Assembly: GCF_008727865.1 (NCBI RefSeq)
Contig: NZ_VTWU01000002.1
Location: 719,188-783,187 of the forward strand
Origin: Hymenobacter busanensis
Lineage (GTDB): Bacteria; Bacteroidota; Bacteroidia; Cytophagales; Hymenobacteraceae
Length of the DNA: 64,000 bases
Direction of reading: 5' to 3'
The position numbers and the translations under genes were made by a program. Below, in pieces: positions 50,459-57,963 of the stretch (the first letter of the stretch is position 1; each line of letters begins with the position of its first letter). Below the pieces are notes generated by a model. That model had not been told where the DNA came from, ran no database searches, and worked only from the letters and a program-made list of their open reading frames with translations.

Positions 50459-51743
50459 CTTCTACGTCTCCTGCGAACGGGCCTTCAACCCGTCGCTGGA
50501 AGGCAAGCCCGTCGTCGTGCTCAGCAACAACGACGGCTGCGTGGTGTCGCGCTCCAACGAGGCCAAAGCCTTAGGGGTGCAAATGGGCGTGCCGTACTTT
50601 CAAGCCCGGCCGCTGTTGGAACGTCACGGCGGCTTGGCGTTTTCGAGCAACTACGCCCTGTACGGCGACTTGTCGAGTCGGGTGATGCGCCTGCTGGCGG
50701 CCGAAGCACCGGCCGCCGAGGTGTACTCGGTGGACGAGTGCTTCCTGGATTTGCACGGCATGACCCGGTGGCTGGAACCCGACCTGGCTGCTTTCGCCGG
50801 TGAGTTGCGGGCCAAAGTCAAGCGGGGCACGCACATTCCCACCTGCGTGGGCATCGCGCCCACCAAGACCCTGGCCAAGCTGGCGAACCGGGTGGCGAAG
50901 AAAACCCCGGCCCTGCACGGCGTGTGCTGGCTGCAGGACGCAGAGAAGCGGGCCTGGGCGCTGGCCCAGGTACCGGTGGAAGACGTCTGGGGCATCGGCC
51001 GGCAGTACGCCCACAAGCTCCACCAGCACGGCATCACCACCGCCGCGCAATTGGCAGCCGTGCCGCTGGGCTGGGCCCGGCAGCACTTGGGCGGCGTGGT
51101 GGGGCAGCGACTAGTACGGGAGCTGCAAGGGTTTCCCTGCTTGGCGTTGGGCGAGAGCGAGGACGGAACCCGGCAACGGCAAAGCCTGTGCGTGTCGCGC
51201 ACCTTTGGCGGGGCCGTGACGGACTTTGAGGCGGTGTGGGAGGCGCTGGCCACGCACGTGACGCGGGCGGCTGAGAAGCTGCGGGCACAGGGCTCGGCCG
51301 CACACCTGCTCACCGTCTTCGTCGAAACCAGCCGCTACGACGGCACCCCACCCCCGCACTCGCGCTCGGCGGGGGTTACGCTGCCGGCCGGCACGGCCAA
51401 CACGGGTATGCTGCTGGCCCAAGCCCGGGCGGCGTTGCGGCGCATTTACGGCCCCGGGGCACGCTACGTCAAGACCGGCGTAGTCCTCGGCGGCTTTGAG
51501 CCCGAGGGGCAGCGGCAACTGGACTTGTTCCACCCGGACCCGGAGCCGCTGGTGCGCGAAGAGCCGAAGGCAGCCGTCATGGCAGCCCTCGACGGGCTCA
51601 ACCACCGCTTCGGACGCGGCACGGTAACGCTGGCCGCAGCCCTGGTGCCGAAACAAGCGCCTAAACCTACCTGGGCCACGCGCTTCGAGCAGCGCACCCC
51701 AGCCTACACGGGCTGGGACGAACTCTGGACCATCTCGGCCTGA
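50433..51743 (+). CDS. umuC: UmuC, DNA polymerase V catalytic subunit (Y family)
   Basis: UmuC is the error-prone translesion polymerase of the SOS response. The 436-residue protein begins [20 protein letters not shown] (motif with the first catalytic Asp), and has [17 protein letters not shown] (second site, Asp-Glu), [20 protein letters not shown] (finger/HhH region), [20 protein letters not shown] and a little-finger domain with [19 protein letters not shown] strands, ending [10 protein letters not shown]. Length is normal. The 26-base overlap with umuD and shared promoter form the usual umuDC operon. Presence on a mobile element is common for this pair. Confidence 0.95.
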   Translation: MFALVDCNNFYVSCERAFNPSLEGKPVVVLSNNDGCVVSRSNEAKALGVQMGVPYFQARPLLERHGGLAFSSNYALYGDLSSRVMRLLAAEAPAAEVYSVDECFLDLHGMTRWLEPDLAAFAGELRAKVKRGTHIPTCVGIAPTKTLAKLANRVAKKTPALHGVCWLQDAEKRAWALAQVPVEDVWGIGRQYAHKLHQHGITTAAQLAAVPLGWARQHLGGVVGQRLVRELQGFPCLALGESEDGTRQRQSLCVSRTFGGAVTDFEAVWEALATHVTRAAEKLRAQGSAAHLLTVFVETSRYDGTPPPHSRSAGVTLPAGTANTGMLLAQARAALRRIYGPGARYVKTGVVLGGFEPEGQRQLDLFHPDPEPLVREEPKAAVMAALDGLNHRFGRGTVTLAAALVPKQAPKPTWATRFEQRTPAYTGWDELWTISA

Positions 51744-51779
51744 CCGGCTGTGTCACTTTCTCACCCTACCCTACTTTCC

Positions 51780-52058
51780 ATGGAACCCAACGCGCACCCA
51801 CTCATGCACGTCAGCGCCGAACTTGATCCATCTTTTCACGCCTTGGTGTTGCGCATTCACGCCGACGGCTACCATTCCTGGGTGATTACCCACGACGAGC
51901 AGCGCTACCGCCGCGACGGGCTGAATGCCACCGCCCGCTACCTGGCCATTCGTTACTTAGCCAGCCGGCCAGAAGAAGTGCGGCGCATGGGCCGGGTACA
52001 GGTTACTGACTTGATTAAAGCGGCCCTGGAGCAATACGAAGGGCAACGGGCGGCCTGA
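51780..52058 (+). CDS. Hypothetical protein
   Basis: The 92-residue product starts MEPNAHPLMHVSAELDPSFH and contains DEQRYRRDGLNATARYLAIR and MGRVQVTDLIKAALEQYEGQ, a mostly helical C-terminal half. It has no signal peptide or membrane span. It follows umuC by 36 bases on the same strand, so it may be part of the umuDC transcript. I do not recognise the family. Confidence 0.6.
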   Translation: MEPNAHPLMHVSAELDPSFHALVLRIHADGYHSWVITHDEQRYRRDGLNATARYLAIRYLASRPEEVRRMGRVQVTDLIKAALEQYEGQRAA

Positions 52059-52105
52059 TTTTCTGCTGTGGACACCGGTTTCAGCGCTTTCACCCAACTT
52101 GCGCC

Positions 52106-52726
52106 ATGCACCTGACCCTCTTGTTGGACTTTAGCGCAGGCGACGCGAGGTGGTTGGGCGGTTTGTTGTGGAAGGCGGCCTTGGCGCTGTGGATGCCGCA
52201 GCTACTGGTACTCTTCCTGGTCTTTCGAAGACGACGGAAGGATTGGGAAAGCTTGTGGAGGGAGTTGCTGCTGGTGGTAGCGCCCGTTCTCTTGTTTGTT
52301 GGTGCTGTGGCCACCCCGAAGGGGCTGGGCGTGCTGCTACTGCTGGTCATCTACTCGGACGTGCAGTGGGCGCAGTTACTTGCGGTTTTGGCCCTTCCCA
52401 CAGTTGTAGGCCTCATCGCCGTGGTAGCGACCCGGAAACCGAACCCCCATCCCGTTCCGGCACCTGAGCCATCTTCGCCCCTGAAGACAATGGGGCTGGG
52501 GCTTGCCGGCCTTGCAGCAGCAGTACTCTGGTGGGCGGGGCCGATGTTGGTGCATTTGTACGTCACGGCCCGGCAACCGCCCCCCTTGCAGACCCACGAC
52601 TTTCCTTTTCCCTCCCGTGCCGAACGGGCCCGTCGCGACTCAGTGCGTCGCATCGGGGAACAGAAGCGGGCCGAACGCTACTTTGACTCACTTGCGCAGC
52701 ACCCGCACACCACGCCGGAATGGTAG
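52106..52726 (+). CDS. Hypothetical membrane protein
   Basis: The 206-residue product has about five hydrophobic spans (residues about 15-37, 55-70, 73-85, 90-108 and 130-150, for example MGLGLAGLAAAVLWWAGPML), then a charged tail (RAERARRDSVRRIGEQKRAE). The family is not recognised. It lies 47 bases downstream of the preceding small gene on the same strand, in the run of genes that follows umuDC. Confidence 0.6.
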   Translation: MHLTLLLDFSAGDARWLGGLLWKAALALWMPQLLVLFLVFRRRRKDWESLWRELLLVVAPVLLFVGAVATPKGLGVLLLLVIYSDVQWAQLLAVLALPTVVGLIAVVATRKPNPHPVPAPEPSSPLKTMGLGLAGLAAAVLWWAGPMLVHLYVTARQPPPLQTHDFPFPSRAERARRDSVRRIGEQKRAERYFDSLAQHPHTTPEW

Positions 52727-52758
52727 CCCTTCGGCTGCGGTGCCTAACGCGGACTTAA

Positions 52759-52893
52759 GGCGGCACCGTGACGCTGGCCGCTGCCTTGGCACCCAGCACT
52801 TGTCTGGGCAATTCGCTTCCACAGCAGATGCCCGTCTACATCAGTCGGTGGGAGCAGCTGTGGCCGCGAGGCCGTTCGCCGTACCTCGCATGA
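52759..52893 (+). pseudogene. Decayed 3' end of a second umuC gene
   Basis: The frame from 52759 to the TGA at 52891-52893 reads [15 protein letters not shown], continues through MPVYISRWEQLW and ends RSPYLA. The matching C-terminus of the intact umuC reads [15 protein letters not shown] and [11 protein letters not shown]. The nucleotide match in the first 30 bases is also close (51618-51650). No start codon or upstream part of the gene is present, so this is a leftover C-terminal fragment of about 44 codons. Confidence 0.65.
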
Positions 52894-52899
52894 CCCCGT

Positions 52900-54948
52900 T
52901 TAGTAGTGATGCATCACTGGCAACCGCTTTCGGGCGTCTGCCTGCTGCACGTCGAGGAAGTACAGCCCGGCAGGCAAGCGTTCAGGTAACACCAGGGAAA
53001 CGGTGGTAGCGCCGACGACAAGCTTCCTTGTCAGGGTTGCGTGCACGCGCCCCAACGCGTCCGTGAGGGTAACCGAAACAGGTCCATCGGCCGTCAGCTG
53101 CAGCTGCACTTGCAAATTTTCCATGAAGGGGTTCGGGCAAGCCTCCACACGCCACCCAGCACCGCTGGAACTTGCTTGCAGCGTACGAACAACGCTCAAG
53201 CGCTCGGTACCGTCGAAGTCAAATTGGCGCAACCGGTAGTACACGACCGATTGGGAATGGTGGGGCCACCCCTCATCCGCGAAGCGGTACTGGGTGGGGC
53301 CGGCAGTGCTTCCTTGCCCGGGCTGCCAGCCGAGCTGTTGGAACGTGCGGCCATCGGTGGAAACCTCCACCGCAAAGCCACGGTTGTTCGTTTCGGTGGC
53401 CGTTGACCAGCGCAAGACTGCACTTGCTCCGCGGCGCTCGGCTTGAAAGTCAGCCAACTCCACGGGGAGCGGTGGTGAGGAAGCCGGCTGGTTGAGGCGC
53501 ACGCTCAAGGAATTTCCCAGTTCATTAGCGGTAGCCGCGTCTAGATCAAGGTCACCGTCGAGGTCCGCAAGCACCAAGTAGCCGGGTCCATCGCCAACCA
53601 ACACATCTGTGCCACCCGCGAAGGAACCACTGCCATTGTTCAACCTTGTGGAAATTCGATCGGTCCCAGGGCTGGCGGCCACAATGTCCAAGTCGCTGTC
53701 TCCATCCACATCAACCAAACGAAGGTCGCGTGGTGTTGCCGCAACGGAAACGTTGCTCCCTCCCCCGAACACTCCGAACGAGTTGTTCAACCGCACGCAG
53801 ACTTGGTTCCCCGTTTCATCACTAGCCACGGCATCCAAATCCCCGTCGTTGTCAACGTCCCCAAGCCGGAGCCGTTGCGGGGACAAACCCGCTGCGTAAT
53901 CGCCCCCGCCTGAAAATCCGCCGTTGCCATTATTGAGCCGAACACTAATCAAATCATTGTTGGTCAACAGCATGTCCAAGTCCCCATCTTGGTCCACATC
54001 GCCCAGCACAGCATTGCGAGAGGGTGATCGGTTACCGCTAAGAAACACAACGGAGCCGGTCGTGAAGAAACCGTTCCCGTTGTTGAGTCGCACGTGTACC
54101 TCATTTGGAAACCCAGAAACGGCAACGAGGTCCAGCGCTCCATCCCCGTTCAAATCGCCCAACGTCAGGTCAGTCGTAAAGCGGCTCACGGACGCTCTGT
54201 GGTCTTGGTACGCAAAGTATCCCGAACCGTCGTTGACGTACACCACAATGTCCCGGGCGGTTGGACCGTAGATGTAGCCGATGACATCCAGGTCTCCGTC
54301 CCCGTCCACATCGCCCATGGTCATGTGGATCAACGATGCTGTGTCACCCGATGGATCTGAGTACAGGACCGGGTAATCGATTTGAGGGCCGAACGCACCG
54401 GTCCCGTTGTTCAGGCGCACGGACACACCTCCATTTTGGAACACCAAGTCCAAATCTCCGTCGCCGTCGACATCGCCGGCGAACAAATCTCTGGCAGCCG
54501 TTCCCGGTAACTCGGCCCCAACCGTTGGCGCGACAAAATTCCCACCGCCGCTGCCTCCCACGGCTGCCGTGAATTGAAACACCCGCGGTGCCTGCAGCGG
54601 TTGACCGGCTTGGTTACGTACACCAGTAGACGCCGTAGCCATGACGGTTTCGCCAGGATTCCAACCGTAAGTTGGGGTAGCTTCCAGCACGGCTCCGGTC
54701 ACGGCAATGTCCGCACTGTGCCCGCTGCGCATTCCTCCGCGCATGCCGCTGTGGAGGTACAGCCCACCTGCGCTGTTGGGGTCAAGGAGTTGGGAAAACT
54801 GTACCTGCACGGGCGCACTGCGGCCAATGCTGTTGGCGTTTGCTACCGGGCTGAGGGATGTAATGGTGGGTTGGGCCACAGCGGCTTGGCCAATTGCCAA
54901 GATTCCGCTAGTCAACCCAGCAACCCGTACAGGAAGGGAGATTCCCAT
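52900..54948 (-). CDS. Secreted seven-repeat VCBS/FG-GAP protein with T9SS sorting domain
   Basis: The 682-residue protein has a signal peptide (MGISLPVRVAGLTSGILAIG to about residue 26), an Ig-like domain (about residues 27-120, PTITSLSPVANANSIGRS), then seven calcium-binding repeats such as AGDVDGDGDLDLVFQN and LGDVDNDGDLDAVASD (about residues 150-480), suggesting a seven-bladed propeller, and a C-terminal type IX sorting domain (RVEACPNPFMENLQVQL to GLYFLDVQQAD). It is probably exported through type IX secretion and attached at the surface. It lies on the element, opposite in orientation to umuDC. Confidence 0.85.
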   Translation of the reverse strand: MGISLPVRVAGLTSGILAIGQAAVAQPTITSLSPVANANSIGRSAPVQVQFSQLLDPNSAGGLYLHSGMRGGMRSGHSADIAVTGAVLEATPTYGWNPGETVMATASTGVRNQAGQPLQAPRVFQFTAAVGGSGGGNFVAPTVGAELPGTAARDLFAGDVDGDGDLDLVFQNGGVSVRLNNGTGAFGPQIDYPVLYSDPSGDTASLIHMTMGDVDGDGDLDVIGYIYGPTARDIVVYVNDGSGYFAYQDHRASVSRFTTDLTLGDLNGDGALDLVAVSGFPNEVHVRLNNGNGFFTTGSVVFLSGNRSPSRNAVLGDVDQDGDLDMLLTNNDLISVRLNNGNGGFSGGGDYAAGLSPQRLRLGDVDNDGDLDAVASDETGNQVCVRLNNSFGVFGGGSNVSVAATPRDLRLVDVDGDSDLDIVAASPGTDRISTRLNNGSGSFAGGTDVLVGDGPGYLVLADLDGDLDLDAATANELGNSLSVRLNQPASSPPLPVELADFQAERRGASAVLRWSTATETNNRGFAVEVSTDGRTFQQLGWQPGQGSTAGPTQYRFADEGWPHHSQSVVYYRLRQFDFDGTERLSVVRTLQASSSGAGWRVEACPNPFMENLQVQLQLTADGPVSVTLTDALGRVHATLTRKLVVGATTVSLVLPERLPAGLYFLDVQQADARKRLPVMHHY

Positions 54949-55422
54949 GAACTGATTGTGTAGGATACAGCTAATGCAGAAGGAACCAACTACCCGTCGG
55001 TCCCCAATTACTTTTGAACAGCGCCTGCCAACCCAGGGAGTAATGCGCGTGCTACCGCACTACTACCTAGTAGGCATCATGCTGTTCAATGCTACACCTT
55101 TCACGGGCAAAGCACAAATGATTCTTGAAAAGGCAAAGGCAGCTACCTGACCGTCAAAGGCATGCAGCTACGGTCTTCGCTCCTTGGGAAGACTGGTCCG
55201 GTAAGCTGTGCACTGGCGAGTACGTCCAACAGGCATTCAAGGTGTTGGGCAAAGCGGAACGGCGGCACCAGAGCCAAACGGCTTCCAGCACCACCGTTGA
55301 CAAGCGGCTTCGGCCACCCAAATCCGTCTTCTCAGCGTCTGCGTGGGCTTGGCGTTTGGTTCATCCTACAGGGATGGGGGTGAAAGACCAAAGGCGCATC
55401 AAGGGGAGGTAGTTCCCGTTTG
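54949..55422. other. Unassigned region of the element
   Basis: This 474-base stretch between two minus-strand genes contains short open frames on the plus strand (54956-55150 and 55125-55412) without recognisable family motifs. I do not call a gene in it. It probably holds the promoter of the VCBS protein gene and decayed sequence. Confidence 0.4.
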
Positions 55423-55743
55423 CTAGTAGAGTCGTCGGCGTTTCCCAACGGTCCACAGACCGTTGGTCCAGTCTGAAACGGGTCCCAACTCCACTGCCGT
55501 GCCGTCCTCGACGCGTTGCAGGATGCTCATGGCTTTGAGCGAGCCAGTTGCACGCTCGGGAAAACGCCGATCCCGCATGACAACCGATGTCCAGTGATCC
55601 CAGCAATGCTCAAGGCAGATGTCAGGGAAAATCGACACAATGTACTCATGGGAGAGCCAGTGGTCCGTAAACTCGAGCAACATGCATTCTGCGGATGCCG
55701 TGCGAACCACGCGGTAACGGTACTCAATCATTTCTAACTGCAT
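55423..55743 (-). CDS. Hypothetical protein next to the integrase
   Basis: The 106-residue product (MQLEMIEYRYRVVRTASAEC) is rich in aromatic residues and charged residues (SHEYIVSIFPDICLEHCWDH, DWTNGLWTVGKRRRLY). It could also start eight codons earlier at a GTG. There is no signal peptide. It has the size of an excisionase but no HTH is visible, so that idea is weak. It lies 109 bases downstream of the integrase gene on the same strand. Confidence 0.5.
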   Translation of the reverse strand: MQLEMIEYRYRVVRTASAECMLLEFTDHWLSHEYIVSIFPDICLEHCWDHWTSVVMRDRRFPERATGSLKAMSILQRVEDGTAVELGPVSDWTNGLWTVGKRRRLY

Positions 55744-55852
55744 TGGATGTGGTGGGTTGGTGTTCACTCAGTTGTGAACACCAACCCTAACCCGTCTGCA
55801 GACCTTTCATTAGCCACCCCAGCAACTTTTTTCTTAAGGGTGGTCAGTGTCG

Positions 55853-57157
55853 TTAAAGCAAACAGTCAAACACTGAATCCAGAGCATCAGCATCAAACGA
55901 GTCGAGGTAAATGGCAGTCACCGTTTCGGACTTGTGCCCCAACGCTTCGCTGATGAGGCTGGTCGCTACGCCGCCTTTCTTGAGACTCGTCGCGAAGGAG
56001 TGACGTGCCACGTAGGTCGTCAACGGGATGGCGATGCCGGCCTCAGCAGCTAGGGCTTTAAGATCTTGGTTAACCTGTGCCAAAATCTTGTGCAGACGGT
56101 TTTTGATCTGCGACGCTGACCGGTGCCGGTTAACGTCAAGGATCGGAAAGATGTACTGCTCCGGCTTGCCACTGGTAACCGAACGGTAGAAGTTCAAGAT
56201 GCCCGCAGCCGGAGCCACCAGCTTAAAGACAAACTTGCCTCCGGTCTTCTGCCGCTCGTAGCGCAAGCGCACTTCTCCCGTCTCCCCTACCGCCAAGTCG
56301 CACCAGCGCAGTTGGGCCAAATCGACAAAATTGATGCCGCCGCAGTAGAAAGAGAACAGAAACACATTTTTGGCCCGCTGCAGGCGTTCGGTCGCTGGCG
56401 TAAGTGCTTCCAGCCGCCGGAGCGCTTCCCGGCTGATGGCCCGCTTGGCCGTGCTCACGTCGAATTTGCCCACGCTGAACTTGTGTCGTTCGGCAGCGGT
56501 ACGGGCAAAGGGGTAATGCTCCAAGCGGGCGTCGCCGTTGGCAATGGCTTTGTTAAGGACGGCCCGCAGCGTACGGAAGCGCAGCGACAGGGTAATTTCC
56601 TTCTTGCCCGAAGCCCGGAGCGCCGTCTCCCACCGGTTGCAAAAGGCCACGGTTACGCGTTCGAAGGGGACATCGTCCACCCCAAACTCGGCTTGAATGA
56701 ACTTGAACAGCTGGTTGCGCAGGTCGCGGTACACGGTGGCGTTGCCGACCTGGCCCGCCTGCAGCATGTCGGCGACCAGTTCATCGGTGAAAGCGAGGAG
56801 ATACACACGGCGCAGCTTCCGCCGTTCCTCGGCAGCTTGGACCAGCACTGTGCCAGCATCGTGGCGCTCGTCGTTTACCGCCAGAGCACGAGCCGCCTCC
56901 GCGTACTTCAATTCCCACTTGTGCAGTTCCTGGAGCAGTTGGGTGCGCTGCGGTTCGGGGTAGCTACGGCGGACGTCCTGTTTCTTTGCATTCCAGTACT
57001 TGGGATGCAACGACAAGCCGGTGGATCGGTAAATTTGCTTCCGGTCTTTGGTGATGCGCACCAGGAACGGGTGCGAACCGTCGGCTAACGTCTTGCCGAC
57101 TTTGTAAATGATGCGGACAGTGGCCTGCCCTTCTTTGTGTTCGGTCGTCTTGCTCAT
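55853..57157 (-). CDS. Tyrosine recombinase (integrase) of the element
   Basis: The 434-residue protein has an N-terminal arm-binding domain (about residues 10-95, IYKVGKTLADGSHPFLVRIT), a SAM-like core-binding domain (about 115-215) and a catalytic domain with TYVARHSFATSLKKGG (second Arg, about 385), EALGHKSETVTAIYL (His about 408, Tyr nucleophile about 417). The first catalytic Arg is not visible: the box reads YCGGINFVDLAQL. Bacteroidetes integrases such as IntDOT also lack it. The ATG at 57157 lies 20 bases from a paired GGTGCCTACA repeat and 127 bases from attR, so this enzyme is the likely integrase of the element. Confidence 0.92.
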   Translation of the reverse strand: MSKTTEHKEGQATVRIIYKVGKTLADGSHPFLVRITKDRKQIYRSTGLSLHPKYWNAKKQDVRRSYPEPQRTQLLQELHKWELKYAEAARALAVNDERHDAGTVLVQAAEERRKLRRVYLLAFTDELVADMLQAGQVGNATVYRDLRNQLFKFIQAEFGVDDVPFERVTVAFCNRWETALRASGKKEITLSLRFRTLRAVLNKAIANGDARLEHYPFARTAAERHKFSVGKFDVSTAKRAISREALRRLEALTPATERLQRAKNVFLFSFYCGGINFVDLAQLRWCDLAVGETGEVRLRYERQKTGGKFVFKLVAPAAGILNFYRSVTSGKPEQYIFPILDVNRHRSASQIKNRLHKILAQVNQDLKALAAEAGIAIPLTTYVARHSFATSLKKGGVATSLISEALGHKSETVTAIYLDSFDADALDSVFDCLL

Positions 57158-57176
57158 CGGTTTGAGCCGCTGCGGC

Positions 57177-57198
57177 GGTGCCTACAGCGGTGCCTACA
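57177..57198 (+). repeat. Candidate integrase arm-type sites, right end
   Basis: GGTGCCTACA at 57177-57186 and again at 57189-57198, with the same 12-base spacing and orientation as the pair at 36053-36074. They lie between the integrase start and attR. Confidence 0.55.
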
Positions 57199-57283
57199 AG
57201 TGATGACGACGGTCGGAAAAGGAGAGAGGTTCAACAGAAAAAGGGCCTTGACAAGCTGGAAACGCCTTTCACTTCGCTAACCA

Positions 57284-57335
57284 ATCAGCTTCCCAAGCTG
57301 AGGGTCGCGAGTTCGAACCTCGTTTCTCGCTCATT
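57284..57335 (+). repeat. Right attachment repeat (attR)
   Basis: This is an exact copy of 35955-36006 (tRNA-Gly 3' part plus CATT). The tRNA 5' half is missing here, so this copy is not a functional tRNA. The element/chromosome junction lies within it. Confidence 0.93.
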
Positions 57336-57340
57336 CATAA

Positions 57341-57372
57341 TCAGCCACTTAGCCGCAAGGTTGAGTGGCTGA
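57341..57372 (+). terminator. Original tRNA-Gly terminator, now beyond attR
   Basis: TCAGCCACT (57341-57349) pairs with AGTGGCTGA (57364-57372), followed by CTTGTTTTT. It presumably ended the tRNA-Gly transcript before the element was inserted. Just after it lie two TGGTTTAAAC copies (57381-57390 and 57393-57402) with a 12-base period. The rest up to 57630 shows no gene. Confidence 0.65.
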
Positions 57373-57630
57373 CTTGTTTTTGGTTTAAACTCTGGTTTAA
57401 ACAAAGCAGCCAGTATACCGATGCTCGTAGGAACAGCCTGCCTATCACCTGTCACAACTTCCTGAACTAAGCTTACTGCAACCTAAGCCGATAGCAACAA
57501 GCCTGCTACAGCGTGGTGAGGTCGTTCAGCTAAACCGAGCTTTCAACTGAACAGCAGAGCAATAAGAAGGCCGCTTCAGCGACCTGCCGGTTCCTTTTCG
57601 GGAGTAGTTATTCAGGGTTTCATTGCTCCT

Positions 57631-57672
57631 AAACACGAACGCTCTTCCGAAACCGGAAGAGCGTTCGTGTTT
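57631..57672. terminator. Terminator after the PID-CTERM-like gene
   Basis: A perfect 19-bp inverted repeat (57631-57649 and 57654-57672; core CGAACGCTCTTCCG) with loop AAAC lies 15 bases downstream of the small gene's stop and ends in short A/T runs. Confidence 0.7.
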
Positions 57673-57686
57673 AGAGGCCGGCTTCC

Positions 57687-57884
57687 CTAGCGGGAACGAC
57701 GCTGGTGCAGGCGCCGCAAGGCATAAGCGGCTCCACCAGCCAGCAGCAGCGAGGCGCCGCCGTCGATGGGAACGGCCGTAGGTGTGCCTGGCAGGGGGCC
57801 ACCTGAGCCGGGGTCTTGGGCGAAGGCCCCGTGAGCAGCCAGCAACAGCAGGGCCGTGGCAGCTACATACTTCAGCATATTCAT
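57687..57884 (-). CDS. Small exported protein with PID-CTERM-like sorting tail
   Basis: The 65-residue product has a signal peptide (MNMLKYVAATALLLLAAHGA), a short Pro/Gly-rich mature part and the C-terminal PIDGGASLLLAGGAAYAL followed by RRLHQRRSR. This is the layout of the PID-CTERM sorting class: the motif PIDGG, a hydrophobic helix and a basic end. It is likely cut and anchored in the envelope. Function is unknown. It is the first chromosomal gene to the right of the element and lies downstream of the large VCBS gene. Confidence 0.75.
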   Translation of the reverse strand: MNMLKYVAATALLLLAAHGAFAQDPGSGGPLPGTPTAVPIDGGASLLLAGGAAYALRRLHQRRSR

Positions 57885-57963
57885 GATGCGTAGATAAGAA
57901 GTCGAGAAAGAATGGACGTTGGCCATCCGAGGCCCCGACGTGCGGTGCCCGGATGATTTGGCC

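Larger units (their letters stand above)
35955..57335. mobile_element. Integrative element of 21.3 kb inserted in tRNA-Gly
   Basis: The limits are set by 52-bp perfect direct repeats (35955-36006 and 57284-57335) made from the tRNA 3' end, with a tyrosine recombinase 127 bases inside the right repeat. Gene content differs sharply from the flanks: XRE regulator, ATPase plus DUF3871, putative polymerase, KAP NTPase, nucleases, umuDC and many unknowns. No relaxase, type IV secretion, capsid or terminase gene is visible, so it is not a full conjugative element or prophage. It may be a self-replicating integrative element or a satellite that relies on other elements for transfer. Confidence 0.9.

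Noticed and set aside
54956..55412. Two overlapping short plus-strand frames between the VCBS and hypothetical genes
   Set aside because: There are no motifs, no clear ribosome-binding site and odd composition; treated as unassigned.
57381..57402. Two TGGTTTAAAC copies with 12-base period beyond attR
   Set aside because: They lie outside the element and have no partner at the left end, so I do not link them to integration.
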